Origin: Fimbriimonadaceae bacterium
Lineage (GTDB): Bacteria > Armatimonadota > Fimbriimonadia > Fimbriimonadales > Fimbriimonadaceae
Direction of reading: 5' to 3'
Length of the DNA stretch: 38,175 nt
NCBI GenBank assembly: GCA_025455775.1
Contig: JALOLT010000053.1
Location: forward strand, 1 to 38,175
Below, piece by piece: positions 1 to 7,406 of this stretch. The position numbers were made by a program, and so were the translations under genes. Each line of letters begins with the position of its first letter. The stretch's first letter is position 1. A model generated the notes under the pieces. It saw nothing but the letters and a program-made list of their open reading frames with translations. It was not told where the DNA came from and made no database searches.

Positions 1-2
1 AG

Positions 3-431
3 CAAAACATCGTCTGTGCTCTCATGCAGGGGCCAGAAGAAGACTATGAGTCTTGCGAAGAATTGGCGAAGCAGATGTACAGGCCCGTCATGAGAAGTCA
101 TCGAATCACAGTTGAGCAGATGGCGATTCTTGAGCCAGCAATGGCAGAAACGGTCACTGCCATGTGTTGCACTATTATCAAGGAGGCGATGGACGAGGCA
201 ATCGCCAGAGGGGTTCCGGCCGAAGCAGCCAAGGACTTTCTCTATGGTCACGTCAACATCCCTCTCGCCATTGTTTTTGGCGAAGCAGGGAACCCCTTCA
301 GCGACGGAGCCAAGCTCATAATCGAATACGGCAAAAAACGCATCATTCAGCCAGATTGGAAGAAGGTATTCGAACCAGAGAGTGTCCGTGAACAAGTCGA
401 AGCGATCGTCAAAGGCAAGCCCAAGGAATGA
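3..431 (+). CDS. Phosphogluconate dehydrogenase C-terminal-domain protein (5' truncated by window)
   Basis: Only the C-terminal part is present; the frame is open to the left edge, so the start lies outside the window. The visible 142 residues are helical and resemble the C-terminal (PGDH_C) domain of 6-phosphogluconate-dehydrogenase-like, NAD(P)-dependent beta-hydroxyacid dehydrogenases. They include a GPEEDYESCE segment, HRITVEQMAILEPA and an ending with PDWKKVFEPESV. The NAD-binding Rossmann domain would be upstream. The stop overlaps the next gene's ATG (ATGA), and the next two genes are also sugar-metabolism enzymes, so a role in oxidising or isomerising a sugar acid is likely. The exact substrate cannot be read from the sequence. 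Family assignment is from recall of the family's C-terminal signature. Confidence 0.7.
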   Translation, partial: QNIVCALMQGPEEDYESCEELAKQMYRPVMRSHRITVEQMAILEPAMAETVTAMCCTIIKEAMDEAIARGVPAEAAKDFLYGHVNIPLAIVFGEAGNPFSDGAKLIIEYGKKRIIQPDWKKVFEPESVREQVEAIVKGKPKE

Positions 432-1168
432 GATTCGGGATTGGAACTTACAGTCTGCCCCGGACGATCTGGGCTGGCGAGATTGACGAGGAGGGCTTGC
501 TCGCACTGGCAACCGACCTTGGGTGCGATGCTGTGCAATTCTGTGAGAACATGCCCTGGACAGGGAGGCTGACTCCGCCCAGTGGTCTCGTCGTCGAAAC
601 TGGCACGCGGGGAATCGACCCAGAGGATCTCGTTCGTCATCTGCGCTGGGCAACCCAGCATGATTCTGGCTTCGTCCGACTCGTGGTAGATCAGGCCGAG
701 TTTGAGCCCTCGCCATCAGAAGTTGTGACCCTCCTCAAGCCGATTGTGCGAGAGTACGCGGAAGCAGGAGTTCGTCTCTGTCTCGAGAATCACGACCGGT
801 TTACGAGCCCTGTCCTAAAAAGCATCATCGACGATTTGGGTGAAGGCGCAGGGGTCGTGATCGATTCCGCCAATTCTCTCGGTGCCCTGGAGGGACTTGA
901 CCAAGTGGTTGATAATCTGGGCAGTGCTTGCCTGAATTTTCACGCCAAAGACGTCAAGGCTGTTCGGAAGCCAGACTTGCTCGGATTTGACGTGATCGGA
1001 ACGACGTGCGGTGAAGGCCAAATTGACTTCCCAGGGATCTTGCCCCGCCTGGCGAATTGCGTGAGCGTCACCCTGGAGCAGTGGGTGCCTGCCGGGTTTG
1101 ACGACCAGGGTCGAGAATTAGCTGGTCTGAAGAATGGGGTTACTTACCTCAAAGGGGTGATGACCTGA
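428..1168 (+). CDS. Sugar phosphate isomerase/epimerase (xylose isomerase-like TIM barrel)
   Basis: A 246-residue protein with the layout of the AP endonuclease family 2/xylose-isomerase-like TIM barrel. It starts with a first strand MRFGIGTYSLP. Metal-ligand-type segments follow: LCLENHDR at about 119-126 (Glu), VVIDSANS at about 145-152 (Asp), NFHAKDVK at about 172-179 (His/Asp), and a late TLEQW (Glu). Members isomerise or epimerise sugars, inositols or keto-sugars with a divalent metal in the cytoplasm. The ATG overlaps the stop of the upstream dehydrogenase by 4 nt, and its own stop overlaps the presumed start of the next oxidoreductase. The three are therefore probably one translationally coupled catabolic operon. 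The substrate is unknown. Confidence 0.75.
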   Translation: MRFGIGTYSLPRTIWAGEIDEEGLLALATDLGCDAVQFCENMPWTGRLTPPSGLVVETGTRGIDPEDLVRHLRWATQHDSGFVRLVVDQAEFEPSPSEVVTLLKPIVREYAEAGVRLCLENHDRFTSPVLKSIIDDLGEGAGVVIDSANSLGALEGLDQVVDNLGSACLNFHAKDVKAVRKPDLLGFDVIGTTCGEGQIDFPGILPRLANCVSVTLEQWVPAGFDDQGRELAGLKNGVTYLKGVMT

Positions 1169-2172
1169 GGATTGGGGTGATCGGTGCTGGCTTTTGGGCT
1201 CCGACCCAGATTTCTGGATGGCAGGAGATTCCAGGGGTAACGGTCGTTGGAGTCATAGACCGCGAATTTAGCCGAGCCAGAAAGGTCTCATCCCTAGTTG
1301 GTTCTGTCGCCTATGAGTCGATTGCTGAGATGGTCGAGAAGGGAAAACCAGATGTCCTGGACATTGTGACGAGCCCTGGCAGTCACCTCGGCGTTTTCCA
1401 AGAGTCTCTTCCCTTTGGCCTGCCCATCATCTGTCAAAAGCCACTGGCTGATAGCTTCACAGAGGCAAGGGAAATGGTAATGCTGGCCGAGAAAGCTGGC
1501 GTTCCTTTGCTGGTGAACGAGAATTGGCGTTACCAAGCGCCGATCCAAGCCCTTGCTAAATCACTCGAAGAGGGAGTCATCGGTCAAGTCAAACGAGCAA
1601 GAATTCAATTCTCGACTAGCTTTCCCGTCTTTGAAAATCAACCCTTCTTGGCAGCAATCGAGAGGTTCATCCTAGCCGACGTGGGTAGCCACCTGTTTGA
1701 TACGGCTCGCTTTCTTTTTGGCGAGGCCACGGAAGTCTACGCGCGGGTCGGCAAGATCAATCCGATGATCTCTGGGGAAGATATCGCCACTGTCATTCTG
1801 AAAATGACCAGGTGCGACTGGTTGACCGTAGAACTGAGCTACGGGTGTCCCTGGCGCGGCGAGGCCTTCCCTCAGACCTTCTTTTTTGTGGAAGGTTCGC
1901 TCGGAATACTGGAGCTTAAGAAAGACTATCGCTTGATCACCACGACAAAGAAAAGGCGATCCGAGACAGTCGTCGCTCCCCATTTGTATGACTGGGTGAA
2001 TCCTGACTATCTTGTAGTCCATAGTTCGATCGTTGCTTGTCAAGAGGCCCTCGTTGCTGACCTGAGAGGCGAAGGCAGGAGTGGATTACGGGGAAGCGAG
2101 AATCTTCGGTCGATGGCTCTGGTTGAAGCTGCCTATGAATCAGCTCAGACTGGAAAACCAGTCTTGGTCTAA
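1165..2172 (+). CDS. Gfo/Idh/MocA family oxidoreductase
   Basis: NAD(P)-dependent sugar/inositol dehydrogenase family protein. It has an N-terminal Rossmann fold with the GAGFWA turn, then VVGVIDRE, then the family hallmark CQKPLADS (catalytic Lys of the EKP-type motif), and a C-terminal alpha/beta substrate domain with DVGSHLFD, where His is the usual catalytic residue. The first ATG/GTG-type start (GTG at 1177) would delete the first beta strand before the glycine turn. Reading from CTG at 1165 gives the expected N-terminus (M)RIGVIGAGFWA and overlaps the upstream TGA as CTGA, so I prefer the rare CTG start. Length is about 335 residues, usual for the family. Substrate not determinable; the operon context suggests a sugar or polyol. 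Confidence 0.8.
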   Translation: MRIGVIGAGFWAPTQISGWQEIPGVTVVGVIDREFSRARKVSSLVGSVAYESIAEMVEKGKPDVLDIVTSPGSHLGVFQESLPFGLPIICQKPLADSFTEAREMVMLAEKAGVPLLVNENWRYQAPIQALAKSLEEGVIGQVKRARIQFSTSFPVFENQPFLAAIERFILADVGSHLFDTARFLFGEATEVYARVGKINPMISGEDIATVILKMTRCDWLTVELSYGCPWRGEAFPQTFFFVEGSLGILELKKDYRLITTTKKRRSETVVAPHLYDWVNPDYLVVHSSIVACQEALVADLRGEGRSGLRGSENLRSMALVEAAYESAQTGKPVLV

Positions 2173-2250
2173 CACCATGTGGAACTCTGTTGGGGAAGTA
2201 GTGCTCGACTCCCGCGATCCCCATTTGGTTTGGTAACCTGCGAATCAGCC

Positions 2251-3390
2251 ATGAAAGACCCCCGCGTGACACGCCTCGCTGAGCTACTCTGCAACCATTC
2301 GACCGATCTTTCCAGCAGTGACTCGGTTCTCATTCACGCCATCGACATCCCGGATCAGGTCACGGCGGAGCTCGTTCGCGTCGCTCTTGCCACAGGAGCA
2401 AAAGTTCACACCAAAATAGAAAGCACCCAGGTGCAGCGGGCCTTACTGAGAGCTCAATCTTCCGAGAACATGGCCCAGCAAGCAGAGATCGATCTTCATG
2501 AAATGAAGAAGATGACCGCTTATATCGCCCTTCGCGGAAGCGAAAATGCGATGGAACTCGCGGACGTCCCAATGAGCCAGAGAGAAAACTGGCAAAAGCT
2601 CCATGGAACGCCGGTCCATCTTGAACAAAGAGTGCCAAAGACGAAGTGGGTTGTCTTGCGCTGGCCTTTGCCCTCAATGGCTCAGATGGCGAGCCTCTCC
2701 ACCGAAGCCTTTGAAGACTTCTACTTTGATGTATGCACGATCGACTATTCTAAGATGCAAAAAGCCGCTCTTCCTTTGGTCGAACTGATGAACCAAACAG
2801 ATCAGGTTCACCTGAAAGGGCCAGGAACGGATCTCACCTTCTCCATCAAGGGTATCGGAAGCAAGTCCTGCCACGGCACCAGGAACATCCCAGATGGAGA
2901 GTGCTTCTCTTGTCCGGTTCGAGAATCAGTGAATGGAACAGTGCAATACAACACCGTTTCCTTGTACCAATCAATCGAGTTCAAGAACATTCGATTCGTT
3001 GTGAAGGATGGCAAGATCATCGAGGCGACTTGTGAGGGGAATAGCGAAAAGCTGAACCAGATTCTCGATACCGATGAAGGGGCGAGGTACTTTGGGGAGT
3101 GGTCGCTGGGATACAACCCGACCGTGCTCCACCCAATGAAGGACACTCTCTTTGATGAGAAGATCAGCGGCTCCTTCCATCTCACGCCTGGCAACGCTTA
3201 CGAAGGGCCGGGAGGGAACGGGAACAAGAGCGCGATTCACTGGGACATCGTTTGTATCCAACGAGCCGATTATGGGGGTGGTGAGGTGTGGTTTGACGGA
3301 CGTCTGATTCGCAAAGACGGAATCTTTGTCGTGCCGGAGTTGGAAGGGCTCAACCCGGAGCATCTGGGCGGTGACGGTCGCAGGGGATGA
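2251..3390 (+). CDS. M29 family metallo-aminopeptidase (aminopeptidase T type)
   Basis: A 379-residue cytoplasmic aminopeptidase of clan MQ that removes N-terminal residues from peptides using two co-catalytic metal ions. The expected ligand segments occur in order: PDGE (Glu at about 217), FGEWSLGYNP (Glu), GSFHLTPGNAYEG (His) and IHWD (His about 330, Asp about 332). The open frame extends 24 codons upstream, but ATG 2251 gives the family-like start MKDPRVTRLAELL and I use it. There is no obvious Shine-Dalgarno. The gene lies 78 nt after the oxidoreductase and just before an M42 aminopeptidase. The two peptidases probably work together in peptide recycling (inference). Confidence 0.85.
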   Translation: MKDPRVTRLAELLCNHSTDLSSSDSVLIHAIDIPDQVTAELVRVALATGAKVHTKIESTQVQRALLRAQSSENMAQQAEIDLHEMKKMTAYIALRGSENAMELADVPMSQRENWQKLHGTPVHLEQRVPKTKWVVLRWPLPSMAQMASLSTEAFEDFYFDVCTIDYSKMQKAALPLVELMNQTDQVHLKGPGTDLTFSIKGIGSKSCHGTRNIPDGECFSCPVRESVNGTVQYNTVSLYQSIEFKNIRFVVKDGKIIEATCEGNSEKLNQILDTDEGARYFGEWSLGYNPTVLHPMKDTLFDEKISGSFHLTPGNAYEGPGGNGNKSAIHWDIVCIQRADYGGGEVWFDGRLIRKDGIFVVPELEGLNPEHLGGDGRRG

Positions 3391-3457
3391 GAGGAAGAAT
3401 CACCCAAGCAACACAACTGCCAAATGGGTGCTAAGCCAGGTAACGTTAGTCCATCCC

Positions 3458-4531
3458 ATGAGAGACCAGTCACTGGACTTCCTCAAGTCACTCGTCAACA
3501 CTCCATCACCCAGCGGATACGAAGAACGCGTCGCCCAGGTGTATCGAGAGTACACCTCGTCCTACGCTCATCAGGTCAATACAGACTTCCACGGCAATAC
3601 CTGGGCAGTGCTCAACCCAGACGCGGAGATGAAGATCATGCTCGCTGGCCACATGGACGAAATTGGTTTTATTATCCACTACATCAGCGACGATGGCTTC
3701 TTGCACTTCAGCCCGGTTGGAGGCCACGACCCCACGATCCCCCTCGGACAGAGGGTTTGGGTGCATGGCAAGGAAAGGGTGGCAGGAGTGATTGGGCGAA
3801 AACCAATTCACCTGCTCGAACCAGGCGAGAGAGATAAAAAGCCAGAATTGCACGAGTACTGGATCGACATCGGGGCAACAAAAAGAGAAGAGGTTGAAGA
3901 GCTGATTGAGCTGGGCGACCCTGTTACCTTCCAGGTTGAGTTTCAGCACCTTTTGGGAGATCGGGCTGTCGCCCGCGGCTTCGACAACCGGGTCGGATCA
4001 TTCATCGTCGCAGAGGCTTTGCGTCTGCTGGCAGAAGAAGGAGGATTGGATGGAGGCGTCGGGGTCTACGCCGTCGCCACGGTCCAGGAAGAGATCGGCC
4101 TTCGAGGGGCACGCACCAGCGCCTTCTCAATCGACCCCCAGAGTGGAATCGCTGTGGATGTGAACTTCGCCATCGACCACCCAGGTCTCTCCAAAGCTCG
4201 CTATGGCCAGCTGGATATCGGAAAGGGTCCGAGTGTGGGGCGCGGGGCCAATATCAACCCAATCGTCTACCGCATGATTAAAGAGGCAGCAGCCCAAAAC
4301 GAGATTCCCATCCAGATTTCCCCCGAACCAGGTGGAACAGGGACTGACGCAAACGCGATGCAAGTCTCCCGGAGTGGCATGGCAACCGGTTTGTTGGGAG
4401 TTCCTTTGCGCTACATGCACACTCCCTGCGAGTTATTGAGCCTCACTGACGTGGAGCAGTGCGCTAAGCTCATGGCAGGCTATTGCCGACTCGTCAAACC
4501 AGACACAGACTTCACTCCGCGAGTCTTTTAA
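3458..4531 (+). CDS. M42 family metallopeptidase (glutamyl/deblocking aminopeptidase, TET-like)
   Basis: A 357-residue member of the M42 family, which forms large TET-type aminopeptidase shells with two zinc or cobalt ions per subunit. Visible ligand segments are LAGHMDEIGFI (His 65, Asp 67), RGFDNRVG (bridging Asp), QEEIGLRGA (catalytic and ligand Glu pair), VDVNFAIDHP (Asp) and RYMHTPCE (His). The frame continues upstream into the previous gene, but ATG 3458 gives the typical N-terminus MRDQSLDFLKSLVNTPSPSG, where PSPSGYE is a family hallmark. It probably acts on peptides released by larger proteases. A strong terminator follows immediately. Confidence 0.9.
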   Translation: MRDQSLDFLKSLVNTPSPSGYEERVAQVYREYTSSYAHQVNTDFHGNTWAVLNPDAEMKIMLAGHMDEIGFIIHYISDDGFLHFSPVGGHDPTIPLGQRVWVHGKERVAGVIGRKPIHLLEPGERDKKPELHEYWIDIGATKREEVEELIELGDPVTFQVEFQHLLGDRAVARGFDNRVGSFIVAEALRLLAEEGGLDGGVGVYAVATVQEEIGLRGARTSAFSIDPQSGIAVDVNFAIDHPGLSKARYGQLDIGKGPSVGRGANINPIVYRMIKEAAAQNEIPIQISPEPGGTGTDANAMQVSRSGMATGLLGVPLRYMHTPCELLSLTDVEQCAKLMAGYCRLVKPDTDFTPRVF

Positions 4532-4536
4532 GGATT

Positions 4537-4569
4537 TTGGGAGAGGTTTCCCTCTCCCAATTGCTTTTG
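4537..4569 (+). terminator. Intrinsic terminator after the M42 peptidase gene
   Basis: A perfect 10-bp stem (TTGGGAGAGG at 4537-4546 pairing with CCTCTCCCAA at 4551-4560) with a TTTC loop, followed by the T-rich tail TTGCTTTTG. It begins six nt after the stop codon and ends the 1-4531 transcription unit. Confidence 0.85.
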
Positions 4570-4623
4570 CCTAACCGCAAGTCCCATCGAAAAGGCGTAT
4601 CCTAGCGAATAGCGATTATTGCG

Positions 4624-6222
4624 ATGTCTGCTGTTTCTCCTGCTCCCGCTGCTCCCCTCCACAATCCGGCAAAGTTCGTTCCTGTCCTCTATTTGATGCA
4701 GTCGATGCCAATCTTCCTGGTTCAGGAAGTGAGTGCCACGATTTTCAAGAGCCTAGGAATTGCGAACTCCGACGTCGCGACTTGGTCAGCCCTCCTGGCC
4801 CTGCCCTGGTCTTTCAAGCTCCTTTGGGGCCCAGTGATCGATATCAACGGGACGAAACGGAAGTGGATCACGTGGCTCCAGGTTGCCATTGTCTTGGGGC
4901 TGATTTTGTCTGGTCTCGCCCTCAATGCTCCTCAGTTTTTTGGGGTCACCTTGGCGGTCTTGGCGACAGTGGCGATCCTGAGCGCGACAGTCGATATCGC
5001 GACGGACGGCTTCTATCTCCTGGCTAGCACTAGGCAGCAGCAGCAAGCGTTTGTCGGATGGCAATCTCTGTTCTTCCGCTTGGGGAGATTGATTGCCACC
5101 TTTGGCGTTCCCTTTGTCGCTGGGGCCCTGATTGATCGCGGGACACCAGAACAACAAGCGTGGATGTTTGGCATTTTCGCCCTTGCAGTTCTCTATGGGG
5201 TCGGGGCCTTGGCAAACAGAAAGCTTTTGCCTTTCCCTGAGAAGGATTTGGCCCACCAGCCTGCCGTGGGAGAAAACAAAGCCAACTTGGGGAGGCTGGT
5301 CATCATCCTAGGTGCCGCTGGGTTCGGCTGGGTGGCTCTGGGAAGCGTTTTTGCCTTTTTGGGCTATGGCTTGCACCTCCTCTTTCCCGAAGCTCTCAAG
5401 TTTTGGACCTTCCCCGAAACTCCCGAGAAGTTCATTCTCCTCTTTGTCACCCTTTACGAAGGCCCGGCGGTAGTTGTTCATGGTCTGCGCCTTGGTGTGG
5501 GGGGGCTGTTGGCGGTCCTGCTGGGGTGGCTCGCAGGAAAGTTCGTCGGCAAAACAGAGATGGGGAGTGCCTTCAGTACCTTCTTTCGGGGTGAGAAGCT
5601 CTTCGGAATTCTCGCCTTCATGCTTTTCTATCGGTTTAGCGAGGCGATGCTGGGCCGCATTACCCCGATCTTTTTGCAAGATGTGAAAGAGAATCCAGCC
5701 GACCCTACCGGCGGGCTCGGATACACAGTGACTCAGGTGGCTTTCGTTAATGGTGCAGCAGGGCCAATCGGGTTGGTTTTGGGAGGGGTCGTCGGGGGTC
5801 TCGTGGTGAGCCGGCTAGGAATCCGCAAGAGCTTCTTGCTCCTGGTGGCAGCAATGCAGATTCCCAATTTGCTCTATGTCTGGGCAGCATCAGCTAAGCC
5901 AGTGCCGGAAGTCATGGCCGGGGTTCTCGCTTTTGACCAGTTTGGCTATGGTTTTGGCTTTGCTGGGTACCTCATTGCCCTCCAATACATCGCTCAAAGG
6001 AATCCGCGTTACGTCACGGCACACTATGCGATCGGAACTGGGCTCGGAGCTCTCTTCATCGCAGCTTCTGGAACTCTTGGGGGAGCTTTGATGAACGTGA
6101 TGGACTTTCAGCAGATCTTCATCTTCGTGCTATTCCTTTCAATCCCATCTCTCCTGACGATCTTTTTTGTTCCCGTTGATCCAGATCAAAAGGTTGAGGT
6201 CAGGGACGTGGACGTGGATTAG
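4624..6222 (+). CDS. MFS transporter, PAT/AmpG-like
   Basis: A 532-residue integral membrane protein with about 12 hydrophobic helices. The N-terminal half carries VLYLMQSMPIFLVQEVSAT and LLALPWSFKLLWGPVIDIN. This matches the PAT (AmpG-like) branch of the major facilitator superfamily, where LPW..K..W.P..D is the usual loop 2-3 signature. AmpG proteins import anhydromuropeptides for cell-wall recycling, while other PAT members move acetyl-CoA or peptides. The extended loop and insertion in the middle (about residues 220-310) make it longer than E. coli AmpG. The gene stands alone after a terminator. The substrate cannot be assigned; peptide or muropeptide import would suit the nearby peptidases. 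Confidence 0.75.
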   Translation: MSAVSPAPAAPLHNPAKFVPVLYLMQSMPIFLVQEVSATIFKSLGIANSDVATWSALLALPWSFKLLWGPVIDINGTKRKWITWLQVAIVLGLILSGLALNAPQFFGVTLAVLATVAILSATVDIATDGFYLLASTRQQQQAFVGWQSLFFRLGRLIATFGVPFVAGALIDRGTPEQQAWMFGIFALAVLYGVGALANRKLLPFPEKDLAHQPAVGENKANLGRLVIILGAAGFGWVALGSVFAFLGYGLHLLFPEALKFWTFPETPEKFILLFVTLYEGPAVVVHGLRLGVGGLLAVLLGWLAGKFVGKTEMGSAFSTFFRGEKLFGILAFMLFYRFSEAMLGRITPIFLQDVKENPADPTGGLGYTVTQVAFVNGAAGPIGLVLGGVVGGLVVSRLGIRKSFLLLVAAMQIPNLLYVWAASAKPVPEVMAGVLAFDQFGYGFGFAGYLIALQYIAQRNPRYVTAHYAIGTGLGALFIAASGTLGGALMNVMDFQQIFIFVLFLSIPSLLTIFFVPVDPDQKVEVRDVDVD

Positions 6223-6260
6223 TCTGGTGGTTCTGAGGGCAAAAGTGGAAAAAGACCAGT

Positions 6261-6779
6261 GTGAGACTGGGGAAGTCAGAGCAGGCTGGTTGGACCCTAG
6301 CAGAAATGCTGGTGGTCGTTGCGGTTCTGGGTCTGCTCTTTGCGATTGCAGTTCCCCAGATCTCACGGGCCGGCAAAGCAGCCAGGGAACAGAAGCTCAG
6401 AGCTGACCTTCAGACCGTGAGAGATGCGATGGAGAGGATGGCGGCTGATACTGGCTTCTATCCGGAGTATCCGACGGATCTGCTTTCCCAGTCCCCGCCT
6501 TCCAATGGCTACCAGGCAGCACCTGTTCCTGGAGGTTGGATCTATGCTCCCTTGCCTGGTGCACTCTGGAAGGGCCCCTATTTGAAGTCATACCCAAAAC
6601 TTCCTGCCGAGTTTGGTGGAGATGATGACGGTTCAAAGAGCGTCATCCACCGAACGACAGGAAATCGATTTGAGTATGGTTGGGTCTACGATTCTTGGAA
6701 TCCCTCCACCAGCGGTCATGCCTTCCGGCTCCCTCTCTCGACCTTGGGAACCGACGGAACACCTTACAACTCCTGGTAA
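6261..6779 (+). CDS. GspG-like type II secretion pseudopilin
   Basis: A 172-residue prepilin-like protein. A short basic leader ending in Gly is followed by a class III signal, then WTLAEMLVVVAVLGLLFAIA with the key Glu at +5 after the cleavage site. The mature +1 residue is Trp instead of the usual Phe. The globular part includes AREQKLRADLQTVRDAMERM, a Gly/Pro-rich loop (KGPYLKSYP) and an Asp-rich DDDG segment typical of major pseudopilins that bind calcium. Start is GTG 6261 with a weak GGAAAAAG upstream. It sits 38 nt after the transporter gene and is not surrounded by other secretion genes, so it probably serves a T2S or type IV pilus machine encoded elsewhere. Confidence 0.8.
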   Translation: MRLGKSEQAGWTLAEMLVVVAVLGLLFAIAVPQISRAGKAAREQKLRADLQTVRDAMERMAADTGFYPEYPTDLLSQSPPSNGYQAAPVPGGWIYAPLPGALWKGPYLKSYPKLPAEFGGDDDGSKSVIHRTTGNRFEYGWVYDSWNPSTSGHAFRLPLSTLGTDGTPYNSW

Positions 6780-6894
6780 CAGCGGAGCAACCAAGAAGTC
6801 GCTTTCTGGCTCATTCAGCGTGGGCCGGAGAGTGCGAACCGGAACCGGAGCAAAAACGTCTTTCATACAGATCAAGGCGTAAATCTCTAAGACC

Positions 6895-7332
6895 ATGAAA
6901 ACCAAGACCCTTCGAATTCTCGTCGTTCTGGGAGCGACCCTCGCTGTCGCTGCTATCGCTGCCCCTCAAGTTCGAGAGGCGATCAAGATTTTTGGAGTTG
7001 CAGCGGCTGTTCGTCAGTTCTCTCCCGATATCAATCGCGCGATCAATGGCCTCAGTGGTCACAAAGACAGTGACTCTGCTTTTACCAAGGTCGTCCCGAT
7101 CATCACGGTTGGCATCAACAGCCGAAATGCGGTTGGTGCCGCTCAAGTGACTGGCAGTCGCAGGAATGTGGAACGGGTGCAAGCCGTCGCGGCGCCAGAG
7201 GCAGACCTATTCGGCCGCGAGATCCGCATCCGCGCTCTCATCCCAGTTGGAGTGTCGGAAGTCCGCAACCGCGACGACATCAAGGCGATTCAGGGTGTCG
7301 GGGTGAGCGGAATCGTTGACCTAAAGCTCTAA
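6895..7332 (+). CDS. Hypothetical exported protein
   Basis: A 145-residue protein that I do not recognise. It has a clear signal peptide or N-terminal anchor: MKTKTLR followed by ILVVLGATLAVAAIA, with AIAAPQ as a possible cleavage region. The rest is a soluble alpha/beta-looking domain with repeated Val/Ile-rich strands (VVPIITVGINS, IRALIPVGVSEV). It ends with GVSGIVDLKL. It lies between a pseudopilin and a tricorn-like protease, on the same strand. No catalytic motif is visible. Confidence 0.6.
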   Translation: MKTKTLRILVVLGATLAVAAIAAPQVREAIKIFGVAAAVRQFSPDINRAINGLSGHKDSDSAFTKVVPIITVGINSRNAVGAAQVTGSRRNVERVQAVAAPEADLFGREIRIRALIPVGVSEVRNRDDIKAIQGVGVSGIVDLKL

Positions 7333-7406
7333 CTTTTCTGAAAATCTGAGGCGGAAAAGAAGGAAAGGGCTGACAAGACCCCCCTCTTTTCCAGTAGAAC
7401 TACACC

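Noticed and set aside
7353-7392. Inverted repeat GGAAAAGA/TCTTTTCC before the tricorn-like gene as terminator
   Set aside because: 8-bp AT-rich stem with a 24-nt loop and no T tail; too weak to call.
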